Shown here piece by piece: positions 40,001 to 61,172 of a DNA stretch of 64,000 bases. Below the pieces are notes generated by a model that worked only from the letters and a program-made list of their open reading frames with translations, searched no databases and was not told the origin of the DNA. Source of the DNA: Pomacea canaliculata (Eukaryota > Mollusca > Gastropoda > Architaenioglossa > Ampullariidae); NCBI RefSeq assembly GCF_003073045.1, contig NC_037591.1, positions 21,423,319 through 21,487,318 of the forward strand, written 5' to 3'. A program made the position numbers and the translations under genes. How positions within the stretch are numbered: the stretch's first letter is position 1; each line of letters begins with the position of its first letter.

Positions 40001-41408
40001 GCCCAAAAATAAGTGTCACCTTTACATCATGCCCTAAATGCCCTTGAAATTTCAACTCTAAATCTTAAATCTCCACTTATGACTGTCACATGCAGCAACC
40101 ACAAAGATACACATGACACAAAGGCACTCTTAACAAATCTTCACTGTTAAGGACAAACATAGAAAAGCTTTTCCATGCTATGAGCTATTGACATTGCCTG
40201 AGGTATTACTTGAATTACAGGCCAGAAAACTAGATAATCACACACTGAAAGATTATACAAATAGCAAAATACAATGTTTTTGAAAATCTTACAATAGTTG
40301 GCTACCAATTTTATCATGTAATGCATATTTTTTGAAAATCTGTAAGTCATGTTTTAAAAATTTTACAGTGAAGAATCAAACCACTTTATATGTATGCAAC
40401 ATACACACACAAAAAGAAGTAGAAATGATAAAGGAAAAGTGGAAATGTTTTTACGTACAATGTTGATATCTCTGAGCTCTATTATGCACACAAAAAATTG
40501 GGGCGGACACTAATTTTTCTACCAAGACACTGTAGATAACACTTTTTTTAAAAAAAGATATGTTGAATAATTTGTAATATTAGCTGCACTTTACAGATAC
40601 AATATTTTGCACTTAATCATTTAATCATTCTGTAAACCTTATTTGACAGCCATGTACAACTACATCATACAATAAAAGAAGAGGCACAGAAGGGGTATAT
40701 TCTTTTTATTACTAGCAAAAGTATCTGTTGAAAAGTAAAGTCCTGAACTGAGTGAAAATTTACAGTATATGATTCTTTCTTCAGGGCACCTGGCAAATCC
40801 ATACAAGAGAAAACTGACCAGAAAAATATTAGTGAAATAGCTTTGCAGATAAAAAACCTATTCATCACTAATCAATTTCCACTGCGTAAAATGTTTTCCC
40901 TGTCTCCTTCCCTCTAACTCTCCCCTCCACACACACTTAATTTTTTTTTTTTGAATGCGTTGGGCTTTTTTTTCTCTGGCAGAGACATAATGCTAACTTT
41001 TTATTATCATCCACATGAACCAATATGTAGACATCGGCTCACAATCAATTTACGTTAGCAATTTGATCATATAATCTATAACTACTTTCACTATTTGACG
41101 TGTTGTGTTTGAGAGGAACGGATCTGCAACTGGAAGCGCACACAAAGATTAGGAGGAAACGCCCCTTGGTGTATCCTTCTCTTTCTTACGCTGCAAAATG
41201 CGACTGAAAATAATAATTATTAACTTACCGTACATTGATACTTGAGCGATAGGCCCACCAAGTTGTCCTCCTTCGTAAGCATGTGTTTAATAAATTTTGA
41301 CGACTTGTGTTGAGTGTGCTTTTTAGACGAGGTTGTTGTTCCATAACCTGATTGTGTTTTCACAAACTTCCCAAGTGTTTCACGCTCGTTACCACCTCCC
41401 TGCGCCAT
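25032..41408 (-). CDS. LYSMD1: LysM domain-containing protein, LYSMD1-like
   Basis: Intracellular LysM-domain protein whose biochemical role is not established. Three coding exons in transcript order: 41408-41229, 36029-35683 and 25239-25032, giving 244 residues against about 227 in human, with introns of about 5.2 and 10.4 kb. The LysM domain spans residues 41-85 and is split by intron 1: KHMLTKEDNLVGLSLKYQ, then VEVLKRENKLWNNDMLFLRD and VLIPL, matching the family pattern of GDTLxGIALKYGVT..IKRxNxLxxND.IFL. A Tyr-Gly motif precedes it (SGYGT), as in LYSMD1/2. After a Ser/Glu-rich linker comes PLDFFSKYDSSLAKLKSDV, corresponding to the family DFLxRLDxQI helix. The C-terminal RTRTQ with acidic end DDLFEL matches LYSMD1 (RTRT, DEIFKL) better than LYSMD2. 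No transmembrane segment follows. An upstream in-frame ATG at 41474 would add a hydrophobic leader. It is divergent from GTF2A2. Confidence 0.88.
25830..26077 (-). mobile_element. tRNA-headed SINE in LYSMD1 intron 2
   Basis: Read on the minus strand it begins GAGCGCCCAGTAGTG, then has an A-box-like TAGTGGTTAA and a B-box-like GGGTTCAGATC about 45 nt later. A conserved-looking body follows (GACACCTGTCCACAGGGC, then CTCCTGGTACTTCAGG) and a polypyrimidine stretch. The layout is that of a tRNA-derived SINE. Ends are approximate and target-site duplications were not resolved. Confidence 0.65.
26766..26943. mobile_element. Possible small hAT-like MITE in LYSMD1 intron 2
   Basis: GC-rich island with imperfect terminal inverted repeats: left CAGATCCGGCGCTAGGGGG, right reading inward GAGAGCTGACGCTAAG. 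The interior has GCGAGGCCCCC and GCGAGGGGCC. A clear 8-bp target duplication was not found, so the class is tentative. Confidence 0.35.
29619..29880. other. Unassigned GC-richer open stretch in LYSMD1 intron 2
   Basis: About 190 bp with higher GC than the surrounding intron and an 82-codon open frame on - (Met at 29867). The translation shows no family I recognise. It could be an unrecognised repeat or a cryptic exon. No confident splice sites frame it. Confidence 0.25.
33490..33725 (+). mobile_element. tRNA-headed SINE in LYSMD1 intron 2
   Basis: A perfect A-box match, TAGCCTAGTGG, at 33501-33511 is followed by TTTGAGCAATGG and a degenerate B-box region about 35 nt on, then a unique body. 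The composition contrasts with the AT-rich intron. Different body from the SINE at 25830-26077. Ends approximate. Confidence 0.55.
38040..38510. repeat. Dispersed repeat in LYSMD1 intron 1 (same family as 425-545)
   Basis: Contains GAGCATAGGGCCGCAAC followed by a stretch whose conceptual translation EHRAATTPRQQTRFWAA parallels EHRAATTPRHWTQFWAS at 425-545 on the other strand. The GC-rich rest (GACCTGCCAGGAGCAC, AGGCGCGCAAGCCACC) looks like part of the same interspersed repeat. It abuts a LINE reverse-transcriptase scrap. Confidence 0.5.
38515..38965 (-). mobile_element. Non-LTR (CR1/Jockey-like) reverse-transcriptase fragment
   Basis: The minus-strand translation, read across frames, shows in order PISQYIFLSKIMEKIV, STFRPFQSTKSTLIKVT, a block matching LLDLSATFNTI, LAWFNSYLPDRTQTVF, and CGVPKGSVLGPVLF. 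These are consecutive RT blocks of CR1/Jockey-type LINEs. It is interrupted by stops and frame changes, and the YxDD block is missing because the fragment runs into the neighbouring repeat. Old, dead copy. Confidence 0.75.
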
Positions 41409-41643
41409 GATACCACACAAAAGCGCTACATGAAGAATTACTTGCCACAAACCATTCCCTGCGCGAGGAGACAAACACTTTGTTTACGGTTTCTTCAGCA
41501 AATGAAAGCTACACTCGTGAGAGCTGGCAGTAAAAGGGCTATTGCACAGGGGAAGTCACTCTATTTGTTCTTAAGAGAACTTCCGGCACGACTGTCACGG
41601 AAAGCGTATCACCTACATGTAACTCAGAGATAAAGAAAAAAAG
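41409..41643. promoter_or_regulatory. Bidirectional promoter, LYSMD1 / GTF2A2
   Basis: Only 235 bp separate the LYSMD1 start (minus, 41408) from the GTF2A2 start (plus, 41644). Both transcripts must begin in or across this interval. It is more GC-rich than the neighbouring introns. No TATA element at a convincing place. Shared control is inferred. Confidence 0.65.
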
Positions 41644-44471
41644 ATGAGTTATCAACTTTACAGGAATACAACTCTGGGCCATACACTACAAGAGAGTCTG
41701 GACGAATTGATTCAGGTGCATAACTTTGACTAGTTTGTCTTTGTTTTTCTTCCATTATTATAGTCATTTTTCAGTCGATGTTCAGTTTGCCATAGCTCAA
41801 TCGAATCGGTCAATCATTTTTGAAGGTTCTGCCAAAGTGCCTTTGACTACATATCCATACTCGAAATTTTATTCATGTTTTAGAGCAGTCTCAGTCACGT
41901 AATTCCAACTCCCTTTTCAACATTCGAGAACGAGAAGAGACAGGGATTGTAGAAACCATTGTTGTTTGCATGGTTGATGTCATCCACTAATTCATCAACA
42001 ACAGGGGTTAGATATCTTTACACTACAAAATTCCACCACTCGCAGTACTAACACAACGTGTGTGTGTGTGTGAGACAGATGGGACAGATTTCACCGCAAC
42101 TGGCTTTGAAGGTTCTGCTGCAGTTTGATAAAGCAATCAACACAGCTCTAGCACAGAGGGTAAAGGCAAAGATCTCATTCAAGGTAACCAGATTTATTTT
42201 GCACAAGATATTAGATTAAACATAACCCAAATATTCGTATGTTAAAGATTGCCCATGTGCATAGTGTTTTCACTTGTTTAATGTGGCATCTTGTGCAGGG
42301 TAAGCTGAACACATACAGATTTTGTGACAATGTCTGGACCTTTGTGCTCAACAATGTTGAATTTCGCGAGAACCCTATGCAGGAGATAGCCAAAGTGGAA
42401 AAAGTCAAGATTGTTGCTTGTGATGGCAAAAATGAGTGAGTATCATGAATAAACCCATATCTTCCATAATTGCTCGCAAATACTTACCTGTGACGCCACG
42501 GTCACCTCTACCACAAGAGCGTATTTGACCATGAATATAAACTTTGACGCGATCTTTTTCTTTTGTAACACTTTAAAGATAAAGAAGACATTTGTGTATA
42601 TTGATCTTTCTTTGGTGTGTGTATATAATTTTATGATGCTGATCTTGCTGTTTAGTTTAATGATGTTAATCTTGCATTGGTGACAATTAAATTGACTAGC
42701 TGTCATCAGTTATCTGACATCAATGATAGAATCAACCAAGGCTGTGGGTGGATCTACCTAAGGCTGGTCAAACCAATTCATACATGGTCAAGCATTGCTG
42801 AATTGGTAAATAGTGACATCAATTGCCCTCCATCCCACCCCCTGCCAACAGCAACAGCTAAACTGCTGTTGCAATAGTTTTACATAGTTTTGAAGCAAAC
42901 TAAACTCATTAAAAAACTAACAATTGTAACAGTGCATTGATGGAAATATAAGTCCTAGAAGACTGATCAGACATCAAAGACCCTAAATCAGACATATTTC
43001 CATCTAGACTGATATAGCTAACCTTTTAACATTTTTAAAGAATTGTACAGAGCTAACTCTGTTCAGATACAAACATGGGCTTCAAATAGATGCAATTCTA
43101 TGTGATGTGAATAAAGCTTTCAACAGCCTGGCCTGTATTTCAGATTTCTTTAGCCAAAAAAAAAAAGGGCTGGGGAAATGATAATAAATGTTTTTGTCCC
43201 TTTTCTACGTCACATCTTGTTAAAATGATAGTGGTATCAAAATGTATTGCAGATCAGATACAAATGAATACAGTCAAATCTTGCTACTATGCCACCCACC
43301 GGGACCGAGCAAAAGTGGCATTGTAGCAAGAATTGCATAATACTGAGGGTTCGTAAAAACGGATTTATTTGCTCAAGTTACCCGTCAGTCAAAGCTGTCA
43401 AGAATCGTCTGCTGGCACTAGCTGTCTCCTCTCATTCTCTCCCTCGCCTCTTCTTCGTCCACCCCTCCCAACCACATCCGCGCACCTGCATCCTGTCGCT
43501 AGTCGACCCCCTCCCGCTCTCCCTCTGTCACGGGGCTGGCCTGCGACCACCCTCCCATCGCCAGCCTCCACCCTCCCTGTGTGCGTGCTATGTTCCATCC
43601 CATCTAACTGCCATGTCCCACACTATCATATACATGTAATAATCGAGCACTGCGTGGAATTTCACAACTTGTGCCTTTTAACAATCACACAGTAGCGGCA
43701 TAGTAGTGAGAGTAGGTGGTGGCATAGTAAATTTATTTTGCATTGAATTTATAGTCGGGACCGAGCAAAAGTGGTATAATACCAAGTGGCATAGTAGCGG
43801 GGTGGCATAATAGCGAGATTTGACTGTATTGGACTTGATGCAGCTAAGCATTAACTGCCATGATGGTGCAAATCATTTTTGTGGACTAATAATGTGACCT
43901 AACGGTAAATGGAATTACTCTTATCAGACTTTCTTAATCAGCACATTTTCTTCTCAGTTTTGTGATCAACTGGGAAACGTGAAAGTTTTCCTGCCCCCCC
44001 CCCTAAGTTTCAAATTTTGTTTACACAAAAATCATATTACTTCCTAGTCTTTCAAGTGGCAAATTTTGATTATCTGGGCCTAGAGTTACAAAGCCAGACG
44101 AAAGTCCCCTGGGGTAAAGTGGAGAAACCAAGGGCAAGTGTCTTGTCTGATATTGCAGAGTGCAGACTGTAAATATTGTTATTTTGCCTTTGGGCATTTT
44201 TACTGCTTTGTAATTACAGCCCCAGGTGTAATGCTACATCTGTAGTATCTGGGCAGTTTTACAGCCATGGAAACAAGATGCTTATCCTTAATTGCATGTT
44301 GCCCTGGGGTAGCAACTTTCCTGCCTATATGAAAAATGTAGGTTGATTCAGGATTATATTTTCCCCATGTGTTTCTAGGATGCTAATTTTTTTAGTAATT
44401 GTAGTAATCACCAATAAAAAAATGATTTCTTACATGGTATTTTATCCTTTTGTTTCAGTGGCAAATCATGA
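41644..44471 (+). CDS. GTF2A2: Transcription initiation factor IIA gamma subunit
   Basis: Small subunit of TFIIA, which stabilises TBP on promoter DNA in RNA polymerase II initiation. Exons 41644-41715, 42079-42183, 42299-42435 and 44459-44471 give 108 residues against 109 in human. The sequence is very highly conserved: [10 protein letters not shown] and [10 protein letters not shown] at the N-terminus (helical bundle), [15 protein letters not shown] and ALAQRVK in exon 2, then [20 protein letters not shown] and [13 protein letters not shown] in the C-terminal beta-barrel. The last exon codes only for the end of DGKS and the stop, after a 2-kb intron that carries a Tigger-like MITE and a small TIR element. 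The start ATG agrees with the family N-terminus. It is divergent from LYSMD1 and convergent with PRPF3. Confidence 0.97.
42058..42073. repeat. (GT)n microsatellite next to GTF2A2 exon 2 acceptor
   Basis: A GT dinucleotide run ends directly before GAGACAG, the acceptor of exon 2 at 42079. It replaces the normal polypyrimidine tract with GT repeats. Confidence 0.7.
43271..43826. mobile_element. Pogo/Tigger-like MITE in GTF2A2 intron 3
   Basis: 556-bp element flanked by TA. Terminal inverted repeats CAGTCAAATCTTGCTACTAT (left) and, reading inward from the right, CAGTCAAATCTCGCTATTAT. The motif GGCATAGTAGC or a near copy recurs inside both ends. The core is pyrimidine- and GC-rich and has no transposase-like frame. 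It is non-autonomous. Class assigned from the TA target and CAGT-type ends. Confidence 0.75.
44074..44310. mobile_element. Small TIR element in GTF2A2 intron 3
   Basis: Left end CTGGGCCTAGAGTTACAAAG pairs with the right-hand GCTTTGTAATTACAG (revcomp CTGTAATTACAAAGC) ending near 44226. Beyond it, AAACAAGATGCTTATCC matches the reverse complement of a segment in the related element at 54792-55070, so the family probably extends to about 44310. Non-coding; superfamily unknown. Confidence 0.5.
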
Positions 44472-45388
44472 CCATCTGATGAAAGGAAATATTTGACGAT
44501 TGCTTTCACGTTGTCAGTGTTGGGAGTGGCATCATTTCATACAAAATTGTCTGCACATTTGAGAAAGAATGGAACACCATAAGGATGTGAATCTTTTGGA
44601 TGGCTGCCACATTGTGGTTTGCCATGGTACAATTTTCTTGTATTGAAATTATGTTGATGTGTTAATGCCAAGCCTTAACACTGAAGATGAATTGGGACAT
44701 GACACTTTGTGAACATGGATTCATCTGCTTTTCATCTTTCATTTTATAGACTTGAGATTGCCTATGTTCACCTTCATATACAGATATCTTTGTTTCATGT
44801 GTACATACACATTTTCTTGTAGAGAAATACAGCTAATTGTACTGCTGCTTTTTTTTTTTTTCAGTTTAGGCGGTTAAAAAAAAAAAGTGCGAGTGTAGGT
44901 ACTTATGCATATGGTTTCTTATAAAGGTCTATCTTTTATTGTTGGGCTGAAAAGAAATGTTCGAGGGAGGCAAAGGCACTTGTCCAGCCAGGTAGCAGGT
45001 TATTGACGCATGACCACAAGTGTTGAACCATTCTAAGGTAGAACTTGGACCTTTAAAATTGTTGACTGACCATAAAAATTTCTTAAATGATTGAGTTATC
45101 ATTTCCCCAAGTAGTACGCAAAGATAGCATGTCTTTGGCTGCATCCACACATCTGAAGATAATGTCACAGATTCAATGCCTACTTTTCTGGTTATATGTT
45201 AATCTCTGCAAGGAGGTGTTCTGCAGCAGGTATATTAATATGATCTACTGCATGAAGGATAGTCTTGTCCTGCTTTATTCAATACCATAATTCCACTGAA
45301 ACTCATTCAATATGGACGAAAAGTGGTGTGATTGAACATTTAAAATGGTAGTGGTGGCATAAATATATGTTTACACCTGTTAATCTAC

Positions 45389-45467
45389 AATAAAGACAAC
45401 CATCATTGACACACCATTTTAGAGAGCATTTAAAATATTTTTAAAGCAATAGGATTTGTGCGAAATA
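45389..45467 (+). terminator. Poly(A) signals of GTF2A2
   Basis: AATAAA at 45389-45394 and again at 45462-45467, about 0.9-1.0 kb past the stop codon, implying a 3' UTR of about 1 kb. Confidence 0.6.
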
Positions 45468-45611
45468 AAGTTATTTTCTTGTACTAAATTTAAATGAAAG
45501 ACTAACTGCAATGAAGAGAGCTTCTGACATGAAAGTAACATGGCAAAAATTAATGAAAAAAATTATTTACACATTATATACAAACTTACAAAATGCCAAA
45601 CAATGAAATAT

Positions 45612-45617
45612 TTTATT
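45612..45617 (-). terminator. Poly(A) signal of PRPF3
   Basis: TTTATT on + gives AATAAA on -, about 1.2 kb after the PRPF3 stop codon and 145 bp from the last GTF2A2 signal. The 3' UTR would cover 46844 to about 45600. Confidence 0.5.
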
Positions 45618-46844
45618 AGAATATATGCTATTGTCATTTTCGGCTGTTGAAGTACAAATCCATGTCAACTTGAGTAACCAGCTACCTCCTAAAACATGGC
45701 ACTTGACCAACTGACTTATCGCCAAATATAACAATATCTGATTTAGCTCCTGAAGGGAAGTAATTTATAGTAATATATCCCTGAAGAAACCAATAGTTTC
45801 TTCCCCAATTACACAATGATGCTTTTGTGACATGCTGGTGAGCATCATAGTGTATGAAACACAGTAGCTGTGAAGCAATCATATAGAAAGAATTATTTTG
45901 TGAAAGTCTCTTCAGGGGTTGGTCTTTCTTTTATACACTTCCATCAAGTGATGTTTGGAACAAATACAATTTAGGTTATCCCTTCCTTTTATTTCAGCGT
46001 ATCAAGTATCTAAATCACATTCAAATTGTAAACAAATGTACTTCAATTTGAATTTTTCAAAAGTGGAGTTATGTGATTATTGAATGTTGAGTTTGGCTCA
46101 AGAAGTGTTTCAATAAATTTATCCTAACACTAATCTTCCTTTTTATCCAAAAAAAGGCTTTGCCGGACAAAGAACCACAGCTTCTAGCTTTATTAACTAT
46201 TTGGTAACTTCCTATTTCAAGAACCAGCACTTTTGGTAAACAATATACTTCCTTTCAGGAAAGAAAAACATTCATAATTCATACAGCCAAAACTTAAATC
46301 CTATTAAAAAAAATACTATAAAATATTCAGCTGACAGCATAGGAGGTATCCTGCCATTAACATAGCGGCAGCATCCAATGCTTTCCTAAAATCAATGCTT
46401 CATCTCTGAAATGTTTCCATGCCAAAAAGTTTTTAGTCATCCTGTCATTTTTTCAAAATCTATAGAACTATGAATCTGGCTTTCAACCTCCTATCTAGTC
46501 GCAAGCTTTCATCACATACTCCATCAGTATGATAGCATAATTTTCAACAAACTTTAACACAGCGCTTTTTCGGAGTCACATCATGGGGCTTTCGCTATAT
46601 GCACAATGTCCAATCACACTGCAAGCACATAACAGCAGCTATACTGTCTTTACTTGCGTGGAAATTCTCTCAAACACAGGACACTGAGTCCCCAGACAAG
46701 GTGTGGTTTTTCTAACACTCTTGTTAAAAGCTAGTGACACACGTCATTGTCATAAAAACCATTCCGTGCCACTGACTGTGCAAGACTTTGACAAATGCAC
46801 TAATTCATGCACTGCAAGTTCTATATCCACATGCCAGCTCTTTG

Positions 46845-57069
<10,225 letters not shown>

Positions 57070-57400
57070 CTTGTCTGCAATAAACAGAATCCTTACAATG
57101 AAGTAGGTATCAGTAACTCCACTTTGAGGAGAAAGGCACAGACTCAGCAAGTCACCACAGATCGTAATGCGACTCGTAAAAGCACCTAGTAAACACCAAT
57201 TAATTCATTAGTTTTCAATGGCTTAGCAAGTAGTTTGCATTTCCGGGGTACACAGTTTGGGATGCAGCTGAGTTACGGGATTTAATGTTTGTTTTACTTG
57301 TTCACCTCAAACTTTGACGCTCACGTTTCGTACGCGAAGACTCGATCACTAAAAAATGGCGGTTCATGCAAGAGTCTCATTAATTGGTAAATTCATCAAA
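57070..57400 (-). promoter_or_regulatory. PRPF3 5' UTR and promoter region
   Basis: Region directly upstream of the PRPF3 start. An in-frame ATG upstream (57150) exists, but the family N-terminus begins at 57069. The CpG-bearing stretch 57300-57350 is the likely start region. Confidence 0.4.
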
Positions 57401-58115
57401 AAAACATCCAATCAATGACTGCGTAACATTTTTTAAAGGGAGATTAGTCTTGTGACTCCAGGGCAGCTGTTGGCTGGCTGTGGTCTCCCATTTAAACTAC
57501 GCTAATCTAGTTAATTCTCTTTCTCCCTCGAACCCATCGTTTCGAAGCTAGATTTCAAGATTATTTGTGAGAGAGAGAAAGAGAATAAATTTTGAATTAT
57601 GAAGCTGAGCTAACCGTGGTAATTTTCATGCAGATGCTTCCAGATGTAATTTTCTTGTCAACTATTTACCTACCACTTCACTTGAGCAGCCGCTGACTTG
57701 AATCAAGCGTGGTGATCGAAACATGCACTTGTTGAGGTTGACAGCTCATTTTGGGCAACTAAAGCAGCCGAGAAGAAGACGAAAACCTTTGGTGAAGGAG
57801 TTTTCCCAATAATAATAACAACAAAGATGATTGATACAGCATGATCACGCTTGTGAAGAAGCATATATATTATCCTTTCAGCACTTATGGATCGGAACTT
57901 CCTTTAAGTTACATATGCCATCAGCAGACGATAGCTGTATAGTCTTTCAAACTTACTTTCAAACATTTGTTAAAGATTTTTTCAGCAATTTTTCGCCTCT
58001 GTGGTTAATTTTTTCATTCGTTGTACCATTTCTACCGTTCGTATTGTTCATGTACTTTACTAACGCTAAGAGTCAGAGCATGGCACTATTGCTGTGGTAG
58101 AGCGTTATGCAAATA
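57401..58115. other. Intergenic, one unrecognised open frame
   Basis: A plus-strand frame at 57831-58100 (89 codons) contains a hydrophobic run (LWLIFSFVVPFLPFVLFMYF) resembling a membrane segment, but it has no recognised homologue or gene context. It may be chance in T-rich DNA. Confidence 0.2.
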
Positions 58116-58654
58116 CAGTGATACCTCGGTTCTCGAACATAATTCGTTCCGGGAGGACGGTCGAGAACCAAATTGTTCGAGAACCGAAGCAATGAAACCC
58201 AAAGGAAATAATGGAAACTGGATTAATTCGTTCCAAGCCACAAAAAATGCCTATTTACTGGCCTAATTTGTATATAATATGTAGAAAAACATGAGTCAAC
58301 AAGAAATAAGAAATGAAAGTGTATTTATTAAAACAAAAAAAAAACAAAACAAAAAAAAATGTACTGTACAGTACAGTAAATTGTGTTTCATTTACTTTAC
58401 CTGTACCAAACTTTATGGCAGGAGGGAATGAATGTGGAGGGAGGAGGGAAGGGGGATGGTTATTGTCACTGATGACGTAAGCAAGGCGCGCTGGCCGAAT
58501 GAACGCCATTCGGCTCAACTCGGCTCATCTCGGACGTTCGGGATGTTCGAGTTCCAAATATTTGTTCGAATTCCAAGACAAAATTTTCTCGAATTTCCTG
58601 GTCGAATACCGATTTGGTCGAAAGTCAAGGCGTTCGAGAACCGAGGTATCACTG
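58116..58654. mobile_element. Pogo/Tigger-like MITE, 539 bp
   Basis: TA-flanked. Terminal inverted repeats CAGTGATACCTCGGTTCTCG (left) and, inward from the right, the same 20 bases. Subterminal reiterations of GTTCGA(G/A)nnCC occur at both ends. An interior A-rich tract lies at 58330-58360. It shares the phrase AAAGGAAATA(A) and the TTAATTNGTTCC block with the element at 1473-2310, so the two are related. No transposase frame. Confidence 0.88.
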
Positions 58655-59300
58655 TAATAATAAAGAAGGAGAAATAATGCGGTGATGTGTCTGGGTGCAC
58701 GTCTGGTATCCGTGGAGCAGATTAAATTGCTTTTTTTTCCCGGGAAGTGGGATAGGAAATGAGGGAGTTGCCGTTGTTGTTGCCAACATGCGGATCAGCT
58801 TGAGATCTGTTTCATTTTGAGTTGAGCTTATACACTGTATGTTAATTTTCACCACATACGGGACGTCAGTGTAGCGAAATACCAAATACGACTTTCTTTA
58901 AGAACATTGACAAAAATGTGATCAAGTATTGCCGATTCAGCTGCAGTGTCTGTGTTTTGGGATCCCTCAAGAGCTTAATAATTATGTTTAGGATCTGTTA
59001 CAGATGATGGGTCGAATGACTGGCAAGAGCAAGGTTTCGCGCTCGACATTACCGCGCTTGATTTAATCAGCCATATCTTTATTTTTTGTAAATATTTTTG
59101 AAGAATACAAAAAAACATCCTGTAACTACTCGATCGATCGATCTCTTCTCTGGGACTCTTTGCTGAGTTTAAACCAATCTCCCAATCCGAGATCAGACAT
59201 ATATCTATATGCGGTCAGAAAAGAAATCTTACTCCCTGGATTTCCTGGTTTCAGTCAACACATTCATCGATCATTCTTTGTCAATTGGCACAATATATAC
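58655..59300. other. Intergenic, nothing identified
   Basis: No conserved exon, RNA gene or terminal repeats seen. It may include eroded 5' sequence of the following LINE. Confidence 0.3.
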
Positions 59301-59309
59301 CCATTTCTT

Positions 59310-59990
59310 TCAAACATGCGCGCTGCTGTCATCCCGTTGATAAAGAAGTCTAGTCTTGACGGACCCTAGCAACTTTACAAATTTTTGCCCTGTCTCAAAC
59401 CTTTAGATTTTTCCTATTCACAATACTGGAGAAAGCTGTGCTTTGCCAGCTACACTCCCACTTCGTAGACTATAAACTACTAGAGCCATTTCAATCTGCT
59501 TACCTTCATTAAATATAAAATTAAGCACCATTCGACGACAAACACGCACTGCCACAATTTAAGTAGTCAGTGATTGCTGTCAACCTGTGATCACATTTTA
59601 GTGCTGTCAATATCTGTTGGCTCCCTTTGATACCCTTGACCACACCATCGTTCTTATGTGACTGTTAGCTTCTCCAGCACCGTTATGAAATTGTTACAGT
59701 TCTACCTCACAGACCACACTCGATCGGTGATAATCAAAGAGTTGTCATCCAAACCTGCTGACGTGAAACATGGGGTTCTACAAGGTTCTGTTCTCGCATT
59801 CTGGACCATTCTTGTATGCCATATTCAGCCGCTGGGTCCTGTTATTCCCCAGCTTGGAACCTGTATGCTGACGATACACAGCTGCTTGTGTCTGGCCCTC
59901 TTTCTGAGCTACAGCAGCTTGTTACCACCGCAGAGAATGCTGTGAACTCGGTGAAGGAGTGGATGAAAATTAAAAAAAAAAAAAATGAAT
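59310..59990 (+). mobile_element. CR1/Jockey-like LINE reverse-transcriptase fragment
   Basis: Consecutive RT blocks read in order across shifting frames: AAVIPLIKKSSLDGP, FTILEKAVLCQLHSHF, LLEPFQSAY, YLTDHTRSVIIKELSSKPAD, VKHGVLQGSVL (family GVPQGSVLGP), and LYADDTQLLVSGPLSELQQL with the catalytic YADD box, then NSVKEWMK. It is interrupted by frame changes and stops, truncated at both sides and ends near an A-rich run. A dead copy. Confidence 0.8.
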
Positions 59991-60628
59991 GAAGACTAAA
60001 CTGAGGTTCTGTCTCTAACTTTTATAATCTTATAAAACTTTCCACCACTCACTAGATAATCAAATGCGATCAGAAAGTTGATTGTTCTACCATTTTGCAG
60101 AATTCGCCGTATAAGACTTTTTTCAGTGTTCCTGAGACAATTATTGTTAAGCGGATTGTTCGTCAAAGCGCAATGAGCTAGTAGCAGGTAAGTCAACGCG
60201 CGATAGAAATGCTTTTATTATCATAATTATTTACACCGTACTCTTGATATCCATTCATTGATGTTGACCGATCAGTATCGCTTTGTTGTGATTTTTTGAA
60301 CATACGCCATTGATCATAATCTGTGTAAGATCAGACATCTTGTAATGCACTCAGATCTAGATATTCGATCCTTTCCTCTACTCTACAAAATGACGTCGAT
60401 ATCAGTGACGTCAAAATCAAGAAATTCTATTTTTAACAAACTATGGTCTATGTTGATTTTCATTTGTACTCGTCCTAACGCACTTTATAAATATGTGTTA
60501 GAGAAATTAAATACCTAAACCGAACTTAGGTTACCTGCTTAGATATTTCTTGAAAAGAAGCATTTTATTAGGGTCGGACTGACGGTGAGTATTCACACAG
60601 CACTCCTCCGCTATTTTTTTTTTTTTTT
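59991..60628. other. Intergenic, nothing identified
   Basis: AT-rich sequence with no recognised gene or repeat. A poly-T run (about 60613-60628) abuts the foldback element. Confidence 0.35.
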
Positions 60629-61172
60629 GACCAACCTAAATGGTCAGCGGGTTTTATTTTCAAATATCAATAGATATAGGCGATATAAAATTCAGCTTAC
60701 AAAACCCATCCATTAATTATCTGCTACGATTCGCACCTGCGATGATAACAGTGTACTACGTCACGCTAGTGCACCATTCCCAACATTGCCACCAAACAAA
60801 GAGAGAATGAGCGACAGTTTGGATCATTCGGAGGCTGACAGTCTGTATTTCTCGTGGTTCTGAAAAACTGCCACTTTAGCACGAGAAATGCAGACTTTCA
60901 ACGTCCAAATAGTCCAGACTATTGTTCATTCTCTCTCTGGTGTTGACTGATGGCAGCTTTGTGAATGTTGTACTTTAGCGTGACGTAATACACCGTTACC
61001 TGCGATCGTTGGTCGTAGGTGCAAATCGCGTACTTTGCTAGCGGTAATTAACTGATATGTTTTGGAACCTGAAATTTACAGGTTAGCTTTATATTGCATA
61101 TTTCTACCGATTTCTGCAAAAAAACAAAACAAAACAAAAAAAAAAAACCGCAAACCATTCTGCAGGTTGGTC
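60629..61172. mobile_element. Foldback element copy 2
   Basis: Terminal inverted repeats GACCAACCTAAATGGT (60629-60644) and CCATTCTGCAGGTTGGTC ending at 61172. The central hairpin has 16-bp arms with one mismatch (60841-60856, 60880-60895) and a 23-nt loop that is the reverse complement of the loop in copy 1 with two differences. The arms carry CAGGTGCGAATC on - and TAGGTGCAAATC on +, B-box-like. No coding frame. Confidence 0.75.

Noticed and set aside
43369-43695. Long overlapping open frames in the GC-rich core of the Tigger-like MITE
   Set aside because: Pyrimidine-biased composition keeps several frames open; no transposase motif (DDE/DDD) or other domain is visible.
57831-58100. 89-codon plus-strand frame with a hydrophobic run
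   Set aside because: No homology, no splice context, and T-rich DNA readily encodes hydrophobic residues.
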